Shown: one piece after another, positions 1 to 8,780 of the stretch
Numbering within the stretch: position 1 is the first letter of the stretch
How the letters are laid out: each line of letters begins with the position of its first letter
Source: Deltaproteobacteria bacterium
GTDB taxonomy: Bacteria; Desulfobacterota; Binatia; UBA12015
DNA length: 38,010 bases
Direction of reading: 5' to 3'
NCBI GenBank assembly: GCA_029262355.1
Contig: JAJCZO010000426.1
Location: 1 to 38,010 of the forward strand
Position numbers and translations under genes: made by a program
The notes under the pieces: generated by a model
Told to the model about the DNA's origin: nothing
The model's database searches: none
The model's input: only the letters and a program-made list of their open reading frames with translations

Positions 1-2511
1 GGTGCCGAGCTCGGCGACGAGCTTGAGGCGCTGCGCCTCTCCGCCCGACAGAGTCGACGTCGACTGCCCGAGAGTCAGGTAGCCGAGCCCCACCAGCGAC
101 AGTGCCGCGAAACGGTCGCGGATACGCGGGCGCTCGGAGAAGAACTCTCGCGCCTCGTCGATCGTCATCCCGAGGATCTCGTTCACGTTCCGACCGCGGT
201 AGCGCACCGCGAGAACGTGTGGCTTGAAGCGTGCGCCCCCGCATTGCTCGCACGCAACATCGAGATCGGCCATGAAGTGCATCTCGAGCGTGACGGTCCC
301 CATGCCGCCACACTCGTCGCAGCGCCCACCATTCGAGTTGAACGAGAAGTGACCGGCCGGGATGCCGTCCTCCCGTGCGGTCGGGGTCGCCGCGAGCAAC
401 TTCCGGATCTCGTCGTAGGCCTTCAGGTACGTGGCCGCGTTCGACCGACTGGACCGACCCGCGGGAGCCTGGCTCATCAGCACGATCTCGTCGAACGCGC
501 CCAGGCCCCGAATCGCGCCACAGGCCCCCGCTTCGACACCTTCGCCCTGGTCGCGAAGATAGCCGTTGTAGAGGACTTGCTCGATCAGCGTCGACTTCCC
601 CGATCCCGAGACCCCAGTGACGCAGACCAACCGCTTGCCCGGAATCTCGACCGTGACGTCCTGCAGGTTGTTCTCGCGCGCTCCCTCGATCGTCACGGCA
701 GCCGTCCCGCCCCCCCGGCGCGGGACGGTGTCATCGTCGCCCCGCGCCTCGAGGAAGCGCGCGGTCGCGCTCACCTCGCGCGGAAGATCGGCGGGCGGGC
801 CCGCGTACAAAACCTGCCCGCCACCGGCGCCGCCCCCCGGGCCGAGATCGATCACGTGATCGGCCCCTTCGATCAAGGCCGGATCGTGCTCGACCACCAC
901 GACCGTGTTGCCCGAGCCGGTGAGGCGACGGAGCACACCGAGCAAGCGCTCCGAATCGCGCGCATGGAGTCCTACGGTCGGCTCGTCCAGGCAGTACAAG
1001 GTGTCGGTCAGCGACGCGCCGAGCGCGCTCGCGAGATGGATGCGCTGCGCCTCTCCGCCCGACAGAGTCCGCGCCTGGCGTGCCAGCGTCAGATAGTCGA
1101 GTCCGACTTCCATCAAGTAGGAGAGACGGTTCTTCACCTCGGAGAGCAGTGTTGCCGCCCGTGCGGAGATCCGCGGATCGTCGCCGACCGAATCAGCCCA
1201 CGCGAGCGCCTCTGCGATCGGCTTGGCGGTGAGATCCGCGATGGTTGCGCCCCCTACCCGCACGGCGAGGGCATCCGGCTGGAGGCGCGCGCCGCCACAC
1301 ACATCGCATGGCGTGTAACCGCGATACCGGGCAATCAGAATGCGTACGTGAGTCTTGTAGCGCTTGCCCTCGAGCCAGCGGAAAAAGCCCAGCACGCCAC
1401 GAAAGCGGCGGCGTTTTCCCTTCAGTGGCGGCCCTCCGGCCGGCTCGCCCTCCAGAACGAACCCGCGCTCCTCGTCGCGAAGCTCCTTCCACGCAACCTT
1501 CGTGCGAACACCGTGATCCTTCGCCGCCTTCAGCATCCGACTCTGCATCTCGGCGCCCGATGGCGTCGTCCACGGTGCAATCGCGCCGTCGGCGAGAGCC
1601 ACACGCGGATCGGGAATCACCTTATCGAGATCCAGACTCGGCACTCGACCGAAGCCCTGGCACTCCGGACACGCGCCCAGTGGGCTGTTGAACGAGAAGA
1701 GGTGTGGGACGAGCTCGCCGCGCTCCAGCCCGCAGTCCCGACAGGTGAAGCGACGGTCGAGGGCGCGCGGCTCGCGGTCATCCTGCGGCACGAGAAGCAC
1801 TCGGCCCCTCGCCAGGCCGAATGCAGCCTCGAGCGCCTCCCGACATCGAGCAGAGCGCGTCGTGCCGATCGTGAGGCGATCGATGACGACGGGAAGGATC
1901 TGCCGGGACGAGCCGGCGGCCTTCGGAAGCTCGGGTAGGTCGGCGTCGTCCTCGATGCGCACGACCTCACCCCCGATCCACAACCGCCGGTAGCCCTCCT
2001 TACGCAAGCCCTTCGCCACACTCTGAAGTGGGATATCCGCGATCGCGATCGGGGCGACGACCAGAACGACCGTGGCCTGGCCCATCGCCTCCAACTCGAC
2101 GAGCCCCGAGTCGGGATCATCGTGCCCGACGCGACCGCCGCAGCTCGAGCACTCCGCCTCACCGACGTGGGCGTACACGAGCCGCAGGTGATCGTTGATC
2201 TCCGTGATCGTCCCTACCGTCGAACGTGCGTTCTTGATCGTGTTCTTCTGCGCGAGAGCGATCGCCGGGGGAATGTTGCTGATGAAATCGACGTCGGGCC
2301 GTTCCATGCGCTCGAGGAACATCCGAGAGTAGGTCGACATCGACTGCACGAACCGCCTCTGCCCCTCCGCGTACAGGGTGTCGAACACGAGACTCGATTT
2401 CCCCGAGCCCGAGACTCCCGTGACCACCGACAGAACAGCTGGAGGGATCGCACACGTGACGTCACGGAGATTGTGCGTGCGCGCCCCCCGAATCTCGATC
2501 GGATCCTTCAC
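1..2511 (-). CDS. uvrA: UvrA excinuclease ATPase subunit, 3' end outside window
   Basis: DNA-damage recognition ATPase of nucleotide excision repair, acting with UvrB. The frame is open for 837 codons from a GTG at 2511 to the left edge; the family is usually about 940 residues, so the C-terminus is missing. Visible in order: Walker A GVSGSGKS (32-39), CSSC (121-124), zinc-finger cysteines 257/260 and 281/284, signature LSGGEAQR (483-490), Walker B around CLDEPTVGLH (507-516), second Walker A (633-640), second zinc finger 731/734 and 754/757, second signature (821-828). The start overlaps the stop of the upstream NAMPT gene as GTGA, implying translational coupling. The stretch FISNIPPAIALAQKN and the MSQAPAGRSSRSN segment differ from typical UvrA, so this may be a divergent paralogue rather than the housekeeping copy. 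The family call is secure; paralogue status is inferred. Confidence 0.96.
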   Translation of the reverse strand, partial: MKDPIEIRGARTHNLRDVTCAIPPAVLSVVTGVSGSGKSSLVFDTLYAEGQRRFVQSMSTYSRMFLERMERPDVDFISNIPPAIALAQKNTIKNARSTVGTITEINDHLRLVYAHVGEAECSSCGGRVGHDDPDSGLVELEAMGQATVVLVVAPIAIADIPLQSVAKGLRKEGYRRLWIGGEVVRIEDDADLPELPKAAGSSRQILPVVIDRLTIGTTRSARCREALEAAFGLARGRVLLVPQDDREPRALDRRFTCRDCGLERGELVPHLFSFNSPLGACPECQGFGRVPSLDLDKVIPDPRVALADGAIAPWTTPSGAEMQSRMLKAAKDHGVRTKVAWKELRDEERGFVLEGEPAGGPPLKGKRRRFRGVLGFFRWLEGKRYKTHVRILIARYRGYTPCDVCGGARLQPDALAVRVGGATIADLTAKPIAEALAWADSVGDDPRISARAATLLSEVKNRLSYLMEVGLDYLTLARQARTLSGGEAQRIHLASALGASLTDTLYCLDEPTVGLHARDSERLLGVLRRLTGSGNTVVVVEHDPALIEGADHVIDLGPGGGAGGGQVLYAGPPADLPREVSATARFLEARGDDDTVPRRGGGTAAVTIEGARENNLQDVTVEIPGKRLVCVTGVSGSGKSTLIEQVLYNGYLRDQGEGVEAGACGAIRGLGAFDEIVLMSQAPAGRSSRSNAATYLKAYDEIRKLLAATPTAREDGIPAGHFSFNSNGGRCDECGGMGTVTLEMHFMADLDVACEQCGGARFKPHVLAVRYRGRNVNEILGMTIDEAREFFSERPRIRDRFAALSLVGLGYLTLGQSTSTLSGGEAQRLKLVAELGT

Positions 2512-3899
2512 GTGGTGGCCAGCTCAGGAGGCTGCGCGCGAGCCCGCACCTGGGACCACGAGGAGCGGGCCCGGATCTCGCCGTCCCGGAACACCTCGAT
2601 CAAGTGATCCTCACCCGGGTCGCCCTCCCGCATCGTCCGCAGCCTCCCATCGGTCAACACGAGCTTCAACCGACCAGGCTTGCTCGCCTTCCCGGGGTCT
2701 GTGATCGGATCCTTGAAAACGTCTCGGGCCTCGCCGGCGACTACGATCTGTGAACACTTGAACGCGAACGACTGCGTGTCTCGGTCGAGACGCTGCAAGA
2801 GCGCGCCGCCCATCCCGAACGACACGTTATCCGCCGACCAGCCATTCGCGCGAAGGGCAGATAGGATCCGTTCCGTCTCGTCGTAGTCGATTCCGTCGCC
2901 CTGGATCATGGCCACCTGCGGAGGCAGCACCTTGTAGCCCTTCGCGTTCTCGGCCGTGCCGAACTGCGCACCGAGAATCTCGAGTAGCTCGGGCACGATG
3001 CGATGAGGGGTCCCGGAATCGGGACGCACCACGAGCGTTCCCGCGCGCTCGAGCACCCGCTGGCGAAGACGATCACCCCATAGCTCACGACACGCTCTGC
3101 GCACATCCCACGAATCGCTCACGACCGCGACCGTCCCGGTCGGAAAGGTCGTGAGCATGTGCGCGAATCCCGCCTCCTCTGCGTCACGGCCCCAAGCCGT
3201 CTGCGTCGAGTGCTCCGCGGCGGGAATCGAGAAGCCGGGCATGTCTGCGCCGTAGTACTCCCGCGCGAACGCCGCGCCGGCGACATTGTCGGTGCCCTGG
3301 AAGCTCACGAGGTGGGCGGCACCCCCGATCGACGCCGACTCGACGCTGGATACGCCGCGAAAGCCGAAGTCCTGCAGCTTCATCTCGACGTTGGCCGGAT
3401 CCCCCGTCTCAACCAGGTACGAGCCGATGAGCCGCTTCATCTGTCGAGACAACGTCGCCACGGTGCAGCCGTACCAAACCTGGACGAGCAGAGACTCCAG
3501 ATAGCTGGTCAGCCAGAAGCACGCGGGGTCGGTGTTCTCGACGGTGAAGAGAACGTTGCCGGTGGGCACGACCATGCCTTCGGGAACAGCGCGAATCACC
3601 ACGGGCAACCGCCCCCCGTGGCGAGACACGATGTGCTCCCAACCATCGCGGTTGAAGAGCTTCTCATTGCCGAAATGTGCCGCAAAGAAAACGGCGGCCT
3701 CGTCGATGTGCTCGGGCTGGACAACTGCGCCAGCGAGATAACGCTCCAGGACGTACTGCAGACCAAAGAAGACGACTTCGTCGAAGACCCCTCCCCGACT
3801 CTCGAAGTAGGAGTACACATGCTCCGTGCCGGGCGGATACTGAAGCCAGTGAGTGACCTTGTAGCTGTCCGCGAGGAGGATTCGGTTCTCGCCGATCAC
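2508..3899 (-). CDS. nadV: Nicotinamide phosphoribosyltransferase (NAMPT/NadV)
   Basis: Makes NMN from nicotinamide and PRPP, the first step of nicotinamide salvage to NAD, in the cytoplasm. The 463-residue length fits the family. Residues matching the characterised human enzyme are present: F178 and R181 (DFGFRGVSS), D204 in GTDNVAG, the phospho-accepting H230 in IPAAEHSTQTAWG, and R292/D294 in VVRPDSG. Start is GTG; no in-frame ATG lies nearby and the ribosome site is weak. A six-codon ATG frame (3916-3896) preceded by AAGGGG ends in a TGA that overlaps this GTG, so the gene could be translated by reinitiation. It sits 68 bp after the HEAT protein and overlaps uvrA by 4 bases, so a leftward operon is likely. 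An NMN adenylyltransferase is not in the window. Confidence 0.95.
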   Translation of the reverse strand: MIGENRILLADSYKVTHWLQYPPGTEHVYSYFESRGGVFDEVVFFGLQYVLERYLAGAVVQPEHIDEAAVFFAAHFGNEKLFNRDGWEHIVSRHGGRLPVVIRAVPEGMVVPTGNVLFTVENTDPACFWLTSYLESLLVQVWYGCTVATLSRQMKRLIGSYLVETGDPANVEMKLQDFGFRGVSSVESASIGGAAHLVSFQGTDNVAGAAFAREYYGADMPGFSIPAAEHSTQTAWGRDAEEAGFAHMLTTFPTGTVAVVSDSWDVRRACRELWGDRLRQRVLERAGTLVVRPDSGTPHRIVPELLEILGAQFGTAENAKGYKVLPPQVAMIQGDGIDYDETERILSALRANGWSADNVSFGMGGALLQRLDRDTQSFAFKCSQIVVAGEARDVFKDPITDPGKASKPGRLKLVLTDGRLRTMREGDPGEDHLIEVFRDGEIRARSSWSQVRARAQPPELATT

Positions 3900-3967
3900 G
3901 GGGATTCTTCTACCATTCGGTCCCCTTCCCGCGAGTCCAACTCACCAACGTTTCGGTCGCGCCGCCT

Positions 3968-4885
3968 TCACTTCGAGCCGGGACAGCCGCGCTCCCGTGC
4001 CTGCGCCTGAGCTCCAGCGACGCCTCGCCCGGCCAGGATCAGAAGTGCCTTGCAGCCGGCCGGGCGCAGCCCGGCAGGCATCGAGTCGAGGGCGGCGCCG
4101 ATCTGCTCTGCCGTATCCGCATCGCCCAATCGCCCGAGTGCGACGATCGACTGGAGACGAAGCATCGTCGGCACGTCGTGATCCAGCGCCAGGAGAAGCG
4201 TGCTCGTAGCGCGTGGGTCGTCGAAATCGGAGAACAGCATCGCGGCCCGTAGACGACGGTCGACGTCCCCCTCTTCCAGCCGTGGCCCCGCGGTCCGCTC
4301 GATCGCGGCCAAGACCGCATCGCGCTGGCTCGGCACGGACATCGCGCGCACCAGTGCTCCCCTCGGCCCGTTGATCGACACCAGCGGCTCGGTGAAGACG
4401 AAGTCGACGATCCGGTCGAGTTGCTCGACAGACACGCAGTACTTCCCACAGCCGCCGAAGGCAGCCCGATAGAAGCGCGGATCGTCGCTCGCGAGCGCAT
4501 CGGGCACGACCTCGGCGGCCTCCGGATCGTCACGCGAAATGAGCACGTTGATCGCGGCTACCCGAACGCCCACCGAGGAGTCCTTCTGAGCCCGCTCGAG
4601 CAGGACCGAACCGACGCCTTCGGCATCTGACGATCCCAAGACCTCGACGACGCCGATGCGCGTCGCTTCGTCCTCCTTCTCGAGCGCCGCGCGCAGCGCG
4701 GGCAGAGCCGATTGGCCGAGCGAACTCAGCAAGATTTCTGCGGGCTCGCGATCGAAGGGATCTTCGCTCGCGAGAAGACGGATCGAGTCGCCAACGTCGA
4801 CCGTCACGCGATAGGGGTCGTCACGAGCCGACACCGGGCGCGGAACGATGAGCAGTCCAAGAACGACAGCGACGAACCAGTGCAT
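3968..4885 (-). CDS. Exported HEAT-repeat protein
   Basis: Predicted 305-residue secreted or periplasmic protein of unknown function. The chosen ATG begins a clear signal peptide (MHWFVAVVLGLLIVPRPVSA, cleavage before RDD); the frame extends further upstream but would overlap the divergent pgeF gene. The mature part is made of short alpha-helical HEAT-like repeats (for example ALPALRAALEKEDEATRIGVVEVL and RLQSIVALGRLGDADTAEQI), a scaffold for protein-protein contacts. Cysteines occur as GGCGKYC in the middle and in CPGSK at the end. It is first in the leftward series HEAT-NAMPT-UvrA, divergent from pgeF with 60 bp between starts. No enzymatic motif is seen. Confidence 0.8.
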   Translation of the reverse strand: MHWFVAVVLGLLIVPRPVSARDDPYRVTVDVGDSIRLLASEDPFDREPAEILLSSLGQSALPALRAALEKEDEATRIGVVEVLGSSDAEGVGSVLLERAQKDSSVGVRVAAINVLISRDDPEAAEVVPDALASDDPRFYRAAFGGCGKYCVSVEQLDRIVDFVFTEPLVSINGPRGALVRAMSVPSQRDAVLAAIERTAGPRLEEGDVDRRLRAAMLFSDFDDPRATSTLLLALDHDVPTMLRLQSIVALGRLGDADTAEQIGAALDSMPAGLRPAGCKALLILAGRGVAGAQAQARERGCPGSK

Positions 4886-4945
4886 CCCGTCAGAGGTACA
4901 ACGACTGCCGGCCCGAGGCCACGGGTGCTCTGCTATAGGGACGAA

Positions 4946-5614
4946 ATGTCGGAGCCGTTTGTCACCCCGGGCTGGGACTTCGAGGGCGTGGAGCATGGAT
5001 TTGCGCCCCAGGAAACGGCGGTCGCGGAGCACTTGAGGCTCGTGCGCGTCACGCAGGTGCACGGCCGTGAACTCGTCGTGGCGCGTGCCGATACCGCCTC
5101 ACCGGCCGGCGAGGCAGACGGGCTTCTCACCGCGGCTCCCGGCCTCGCCGTCGCCGTCGCGACGGCCGACTGCGTCCCGGTGCTGCTCGTTGCCCCGGAC
5201 GCCCGCGCGGTGGCCGCCGTGCACGCGGGGTGGCGCGGTTCGCTCGCCGGGATCGTGGCACGCGCCGTTGTAGGATTCTCGGAACACTTCGGCGCTCCGG
5301 CGACCGCGATCCGCGCAGCGCTGGGTCCGTCGATCGACGGGTGCTGCTACGAGATCGAGCGCGAGATCGCGCAGCGATTCGTCGACCAGCACGGCCTCGA
5401 GATGTGGAGTGCGTGGAAGGACGGCACGCCGGGCAAAGGCACACTAGACCTGCGCAGCGTGAACGAGCTGCTCCTCGAACGCGCCGGCGTCCCAGAGGAA
5501 TCGATTCAGCGTGTGGGCCCGTGCACCGCATGCGGAGACGCCGACCTCGCGTCGTATCGCGTAGACGGGCCGGGCGGCGGCCGCCAGCTCAGCTGGATCG
5601 GGATCAGCGCTTGA
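4946..5614 (+). CDS. pgeF: Peptidoglycan editing factor / purine nucleoside phosphorylase family (YfiH)
   Basis: Cytoplasmic multicopper-oxidase-fold enzyme of the YfiH/FAMIN family. Members are reported to clear mis-made UDP-MurNAc peptides (PgeF) and to act on purine nucleosides. The 222 residues include the three metal ligands in their usual contexts: H39 (TQVHG), C76 (ATADCVPV) and H93 (VHAGWRG), plus GPSIDGCCYEI and the C-terminal CTACGD..SYR. The start at ATG 4946 was chosen because the family core begins at once; longer upstream frames run antisense to the HEAT gene. A possible extended -10 (TGCTATAGG, 4932-4940) lies so close that the mRNA would be nearly leaderless. The stop overlaps the TTG start of mutY (TTGA). 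Confidence 0.92.
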   Translation: MSEPFVTPGWDFEGVEHGFAPQETAVAEHLRLVRVTQVHGRELVVARADTASPAGEADGLLTAAPGLAVAVATADCVPVLLVAPDARAVAAVHAGWRGSLAGIVARAVVGFSEHFGAPATAIRAALGPSIDGCCYEIEREIAQRFVDQHGLEMWSAWKDGTPGKGTLDLRSVNELLLERAGVPEESIQRVGPCTACGDADLASYRVDGPGGGRQLSWIGISA

Positions 5615-6624
5615 GCCCCCAGGCCAAGCAAGACACCAAGCGCCGCCGCGCGCTGCTCGCCTGGTACGACGAGAACAGAAGGCCGCTTCCCTGGCGCCGG
5701 CGACCGAATCCATACCGGATCTGGGTTGCCGAGATCATGCTCCAACAAACTCGAATCGCCGTCGTCGAACCGGCCTACCGGAGATTCCTGGAGGTCTTCC
5801 CGACGCTCGCCTCTCTCGCCCAAGCGGAAGAGGAGGACGTGCTCTCTCTGTGGTCGGGACTCGGCTACTACTCGCGCGCTCGCTCGCTGCACCGAGCCGC
5901 ACGCCAGCTTCAGGACAGCGGCGAGAAGCAGTTCCCGAAGACCTGGAAGGGGGCGATGGATCTCCCCGGAGTCGGCGCCTACACCGCAGCCGCGGTGCTC
6001 TCGATCGCGTACGGCGAGCCGCACGCCGCGATCGATGGAAACGTGATTCGAGTTCTCTCTCGACTCGAATGCCTCGAGCGGCCCGACAGCCGCGGCGCAC
6101 CACACGCCGCGCTCGCCGGTAGGCTTCTCGCGCGCGACCGCGCGGGCGACTGGAACCAGGCCGTCATGGAGCTGGGCGAGACGATCTGCCTGCCACGAGC
6201 GCCGCGCTGCCCGCAGTGCCCTCTGCGAGGAACATGCGGCGCCTTTGCGGCCGATGCCGTGGAGCGGCACCCGCCGCCGAAACCGCGGCGCGCCACGCAA
6301 CGCCTGGGTCTATCTGTGACGGTGTTGCGCGACCGGCACGGACGTCTTCTTCTCGAACGTGGTGCGTTCGAGCATCTCGACCACCTCTGGCTTCCCCCGG
6401 TGAAAGTCCTGCCCGCGCCCCCGGCGCGCGCAGATTTCAAGCACGCCATCCTGCACCGCTCGTTCGCGGTGAAGGTCGATACCAAGATCGTCTCCGTCGC
6501 CCAGCTCGATCGGATCGCGGAAAGGAAAGGAGCGGCTGGAACCGAGCGTCGCGTGGTCGCCCCAGATGAGCTCGCAAGCCTGGGCCGCTCCTCGCTGCTC
6601 ACGAAGTCCCTACGTCAGGTGTGA
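5611..6624 (+). CDS. mutY: Adenine DNA glycosylase MutY
   Basis: Removes adenine mispaired with 8-oxoguanine in the GO repair pathway. The 337 residues hold the catalytic E41 (VAEIMLQQT), Y88 (GLGYYSRAR), a helix-hairpin-helix with LPGVGAYTAAA (118-128), catalytic D142 in AIDGNV, and the [4Fe-4S] ligands C193-x6-C200-x2-C203-x5-C209. The C-terminal MutT-like lesion-recognition domain follows, with KHAILHRSF in place of the common FSH loop and an unusual HLDHLWLPP where GLWxFP is usual. The start is TTG at 5611, inside the pgeF stop (TTGA); the conserved N-terminus begins here and no ATG fits. Its 3' end overlaps the convergent methyltransferase by 10 bases. Pairing with uvrA nearby is a DNA-repair cluster only loosely. 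Confidence 0.94.
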   Translation: MSPQAKQDTKRRRALLAWYDENRRPLPWRRRPNPYRIWVAEIMLQQTRIAVVEPAYRRFLEVFPTLASLAQAEEEDVLSLWSGLGYYSRARSLHRAARQLQDSGEKQFPKTWKGAMDLPGVGAYTAAAVLSIAYGEPHAAIDGNVIRVLSRLECLERPDSRGAPHAALAGRLLARDRAGDWNQAVMELGETICLPRAPRCPQCPLRGTCGAFAADAVERHPPPKPRRATQRLGLSVTVLRDRHGRLLLERGAFEHLDHLWLPPVKVLPAPPARADFKHAILHRSFAVKVDTKIVSVAQLDRIAERKGAAGTERRVVAPDELASLGRSSLLTKSLRQV

Positions 6625-7427
6625 CACGAGTTGCGTGCGAGACAGAACACTTCGATGCCGAGGTCCCTCCGCTCGACGAAGCGGTCGAATGCCCGGAACA
6701 GCACGCCTCGCTCTTCGGGGGGCTCGTGATAATCGATCCAACGCGACGTGTGGGCTGCAAGCACCTCGAAGCCTTGTCGGCGGAGCAGCTCGCGAAGGGT
6801 GCCGCGGGTGAAGTGTAGGAAGTGGTCGTCCTGGAATGTCCACCCGTAGCGATCGCCCTTTAGGTAGATCCACCACGTTTCGACGTTGGGAACCGCGATG
6901 AAGAGCAATCCGTCCGGTCGCAGCACCCGCCTGATTTCCCGCAGGAACGGGCCGGGAGTCGGGATGTGCTCGAGGACGTGGTTCAACGTGACGAGATCGA
7001 AGCTGGCGTCGGGGAACGCCGCATCCTCCAGCCTCTCGCCGCGCGCGTCGAGTCCGCGCTCCTGTGCAACCGCGAGTGAGGCCTTCGAGAGTTCCAGCCC
7101 AATCGCCTCCCATCCGCGCGTGCCCGCGACCGCGAGCTCCGTGCCGATCGCGCAGCCGACGTCGAGAAGCTTGCCCGCGCCTCCCAATTGCTCGACGTCA
7201 TCCAGAAGACGATCGGCGCGCCGACGAAAAAACGCCTCCTTCGCCAGCTGATCCTGGGTGTACTTGTCGGACTGCACGACATCGCTCTCCGCGTGGCCGG
7301 AATCGGGCAGCGGCGAGGTATAGTAGAGGCCGCATTCCCTGCAAATCACGGTGCGGTTCCGCTTCCTCGCACTGAAGAGCCGGTAGCGGTCGTGGCTGCA
7401 CAGGGGGCATGGAATGTCGCCGTTCAC
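6615..7427 (-). CDS. Class I SAM-dependent methyltransferase with N-terminal zinc ribbon
   Basis: A 270-residue methyltransferase. The N-terminus holds a zinc-ribbon pair C7-x2-C10 and C29-x2-C32 (CPLC...CREC). The Rossmann domain follows with motif I LLDVGCAIG (87-95), an acidic GLELS motif, and the post-motif LNHVLEHIPTP. This arrangement is frequent in methyltransferases acting on sugars, lipids or polyketides, but the substrate cannot be told. The GTG start at 7427 was chosen because the zinc ribbon follows at once and the frame above it runs antisense to the ROK gene; a GGGAGG lies 13 bases upstream. It is divergent from the ROK kinase (66 bp between starts) and convergent with mutY. Confidence 0.88.
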   Translation of the reverse strand: MNGDIPCPLCSHDRYRLFSARKRNRTVICRECGLYYTSPLPDSGHAESDVVQSDKYTQDQLAKEAFFRRRADRLLDDVEQLGGAGKLLDVGCAIGTELAVAGTRGWEAIGLELSKASLAVAQERGLDARGERLEDAAFPDASFDLVTLNHVLEHIPTPGPFLREIRRVLRPDGLLFIAVPNVETWWIYLKGDRYGWTFQDDHFLHFTRGTLRELLRRQGFEVLAAHTSRWIDYHEPPEERGVLFRAFDRFVERRDLGIEVFCLARNSCHT

Positions 7428-7468
7428 CGTGCGGACCTTGCCTCCCGGAGATCCGCGAGGCAAGGAGC

Positions 7469-7493
7469 AGTACGCCCCGAGCCGGGGCGTACT
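7469..7493. promoter_or_regulatory. Perfect 10-bp inverted repeat directly before the ROK start codon
   Basis: AGTACGCCCC (7469-7478) and GGGGCGTACT (7484-7493) are exact reverse complements around a 5-base loop. The repeat ends one base before the ATG at 7494. An AAGGAG sequence (7462-7467) sits immediately upstream. As RNA this forms a stable hairpin between ribosome site and start codon; as DNA it could be an operator in the divergent methyltransferase/ROK promoter. The sequence symmetry is seen; either role is inferred. Confidence 0.6.
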
Positions 7494-8381
7494 ATGGAAG
7501 CAACGATCGGCATCGATCTCGGTGGCACCAAAATCGAGGGCATCGTCCTGCTCGCGGACGGCACGGTCGCTGAACGCGAGCGCATCCCCACCGAACAAGA
7601 GGGTGGCTACGACCACATCGTCGAGCGAATCGCAGCCCTCATCGAGAAGCTTCGCGGACGGGCCGGCGGCACCCGCCGGGTGGGTATCGGAACGCCTGGC
7701 TCGTTGTCGGCGCGCGACGGAACCCTCAAGAACTCCAATACCCTCTGTCTGAACGGAAGGCCGCTGCGCACGGACCTCGAACGACGACTCGGCCATGCCC
7801 TGTGCGTCGAGAACGACGCGAACTGTTTTGCGCTCGCCGAAGCACGGCGCGGCGCGGCACGTGACGGCGAGGTCGTTTTCGGCGTGATTCTCGGAACGGG
7901 GGTCGGTGGCGGCCTCGTGATGAACGGACGCGTCTGGGCGGGCCCCCAACACATCGCCGGCGAGTGGGGCCATCACTCGATCGATCCGAACGGACCGCTC
8001 TGCTACTGCGGCCAGCGCGGCTGCGTGGAAAAGCTGCTTGCCGGACCGGCCCTCGAAGCGTCCTACCGAGACGCGGGCGGCGGAGAGGCCTCGGCTCCCG
8101 CGATCGCAACGCGCGCGCGCGGCGGCGACAAACGCGCGACCGCGACCCTGGACGCGTATCTGGCGCTCTTCGGCAGAGCGATGGCGAACCTGATCTCGGT
8201 CCTCGACCCATCGATCGTCGTACTCGGTGGCGGGCTCTCGAACCTCGACGTGTTGTACGACCAGGGCCGCGATGAGGTGGCGGCGCGCGTGTTCAACGAC
8301 GAGCTGCGTACGCCAATTCGAAGAAACGAACTCGGCGACTCGGCCGGCGTGATCGGCGCCGCCCTTCTGGCGGAGGCCTAA
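7494..8381 (+). CDS. ROK-family sugar kinase (fructokinase/glucokinase type)
   Basis: ATP-dependent hexose kinase, 295 residues, cytoplasmic. Phosphate-binding DLGGTK (8-13), catalytic D108 in ENDANCFALAEA, the second phosphate loop LGTGVGGGLVMNG, the sugar-contacting E157/H160 in GEWGH, and the ROK zinc motif CYCGQRGCVE (170-179) are all present. The zinc loop resembles E. coli Mak (fructokinase) more than NagK, but the sugar cannot be assigned. ATG at 7494 begins the standard N-terminus. It is first of a three-gene rightward operon with DUF4345 (0 bp gap) and the amidase (1-bp overlap). A 10-bp inverted repeat lies between its ribosome site and start. Confidence 0.92.
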   Translation: MEATIGIDLGGTKIEGIVLLADGTVAERERIPTEQEGGYDHIVERIAALIEKLRGRAGGTRRVGIGTPGSLSARDGTLKNSNTLCLNGRPLRTDLERRLGHALCVENDANCFALAEARRGAARDGEVVFGVILGTGVGGGLVMNGRVWAGPQHIAGEWGHHSIDPNGPLCYCGQRGCVEKLLAGPALEASYRDAGGGEASAPAIATRARGGDKRATATLDAYLALFGRAMANLISVLDPSIVVLGGGLSNLDVLYDQGRDEVAARVFNDELRTPIRRNELGDSAGVIGAALLAEA

Positions 8382-8780
8382 GTGCACCGCAGGCTCGAGA
8401 TCATCACGCTGGGCCTTGCGGGGCTGGCGATCCTGGCAACGGGCGTCACCGGGCTCGTCGACCCACAGGCCCTGTTCACCCCGCTCGAGCTACAGATCGC
8501 AGGCGTCAGCGCCATGAATGAGATTCGGGCCGCGTACGGTGGCATGCACCTCGGGATCGGACTCCTATTGCTAGCGGGAGCGTGGCGGCCTGAATTTCGA
8601 CGAACGGCACTCTGGGTAGGCCTCGCCTTCATGGGCGGGCTCACCGTCGGCCGAGGCGTCAGTCTCGTCGTCGATGGCACTCCCAGCGCCTTCGTGTTTC
8701 AGCTCTGGATCCCCGAAACGGGCGCCGCCGTTGCGATCGCTACCCTTCTCTTCACACGAGGCCACGCGAGGAACAGCTGA
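8382..8780 (+). CDS. DUF4345 family membrane protein
   Basis: A 132-residue integral membrane protein with about four helices: [55 protein letters not shown] and [11 protein letters not shown]. The conserved [13 protein letters not shown] and [10 protein letters not shown] segments mark the DUF4345 family, whose function is unknown. The GTG start at 8382 directly follows the TAA of the ROK gene, and its stop shares one base with the amidase ATG (TGATG), so all three should be co-translated. Confidence 0.85.
   Translation: MHRRLEIITLGLAGLAILATGVTGLVDPQALFTPLELQIAGVSAMNEIRAAYGGMHLGIGLLLLAGAWRPEFRRTALWVGLAFMGGLTVGRGVSLVVDGTPSAFVFQLWIPETGAAVAIATLLFTRGHARNS

Noticed and set aside
217-1938. Long open frame on the plus strand
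   Set aside because: It is antisense to uvrA, has no ribosome site and gives an Arg/His-rich product without family motifs; the minus-strand frame carries every UvrA motif.
7428-8387. Upstream extension of the methyltransferase frame
   Set aside because: It runs antisense through the entire ROK kinase; the zinc ribbon just after GTG 7427 marks the true N-terminus.
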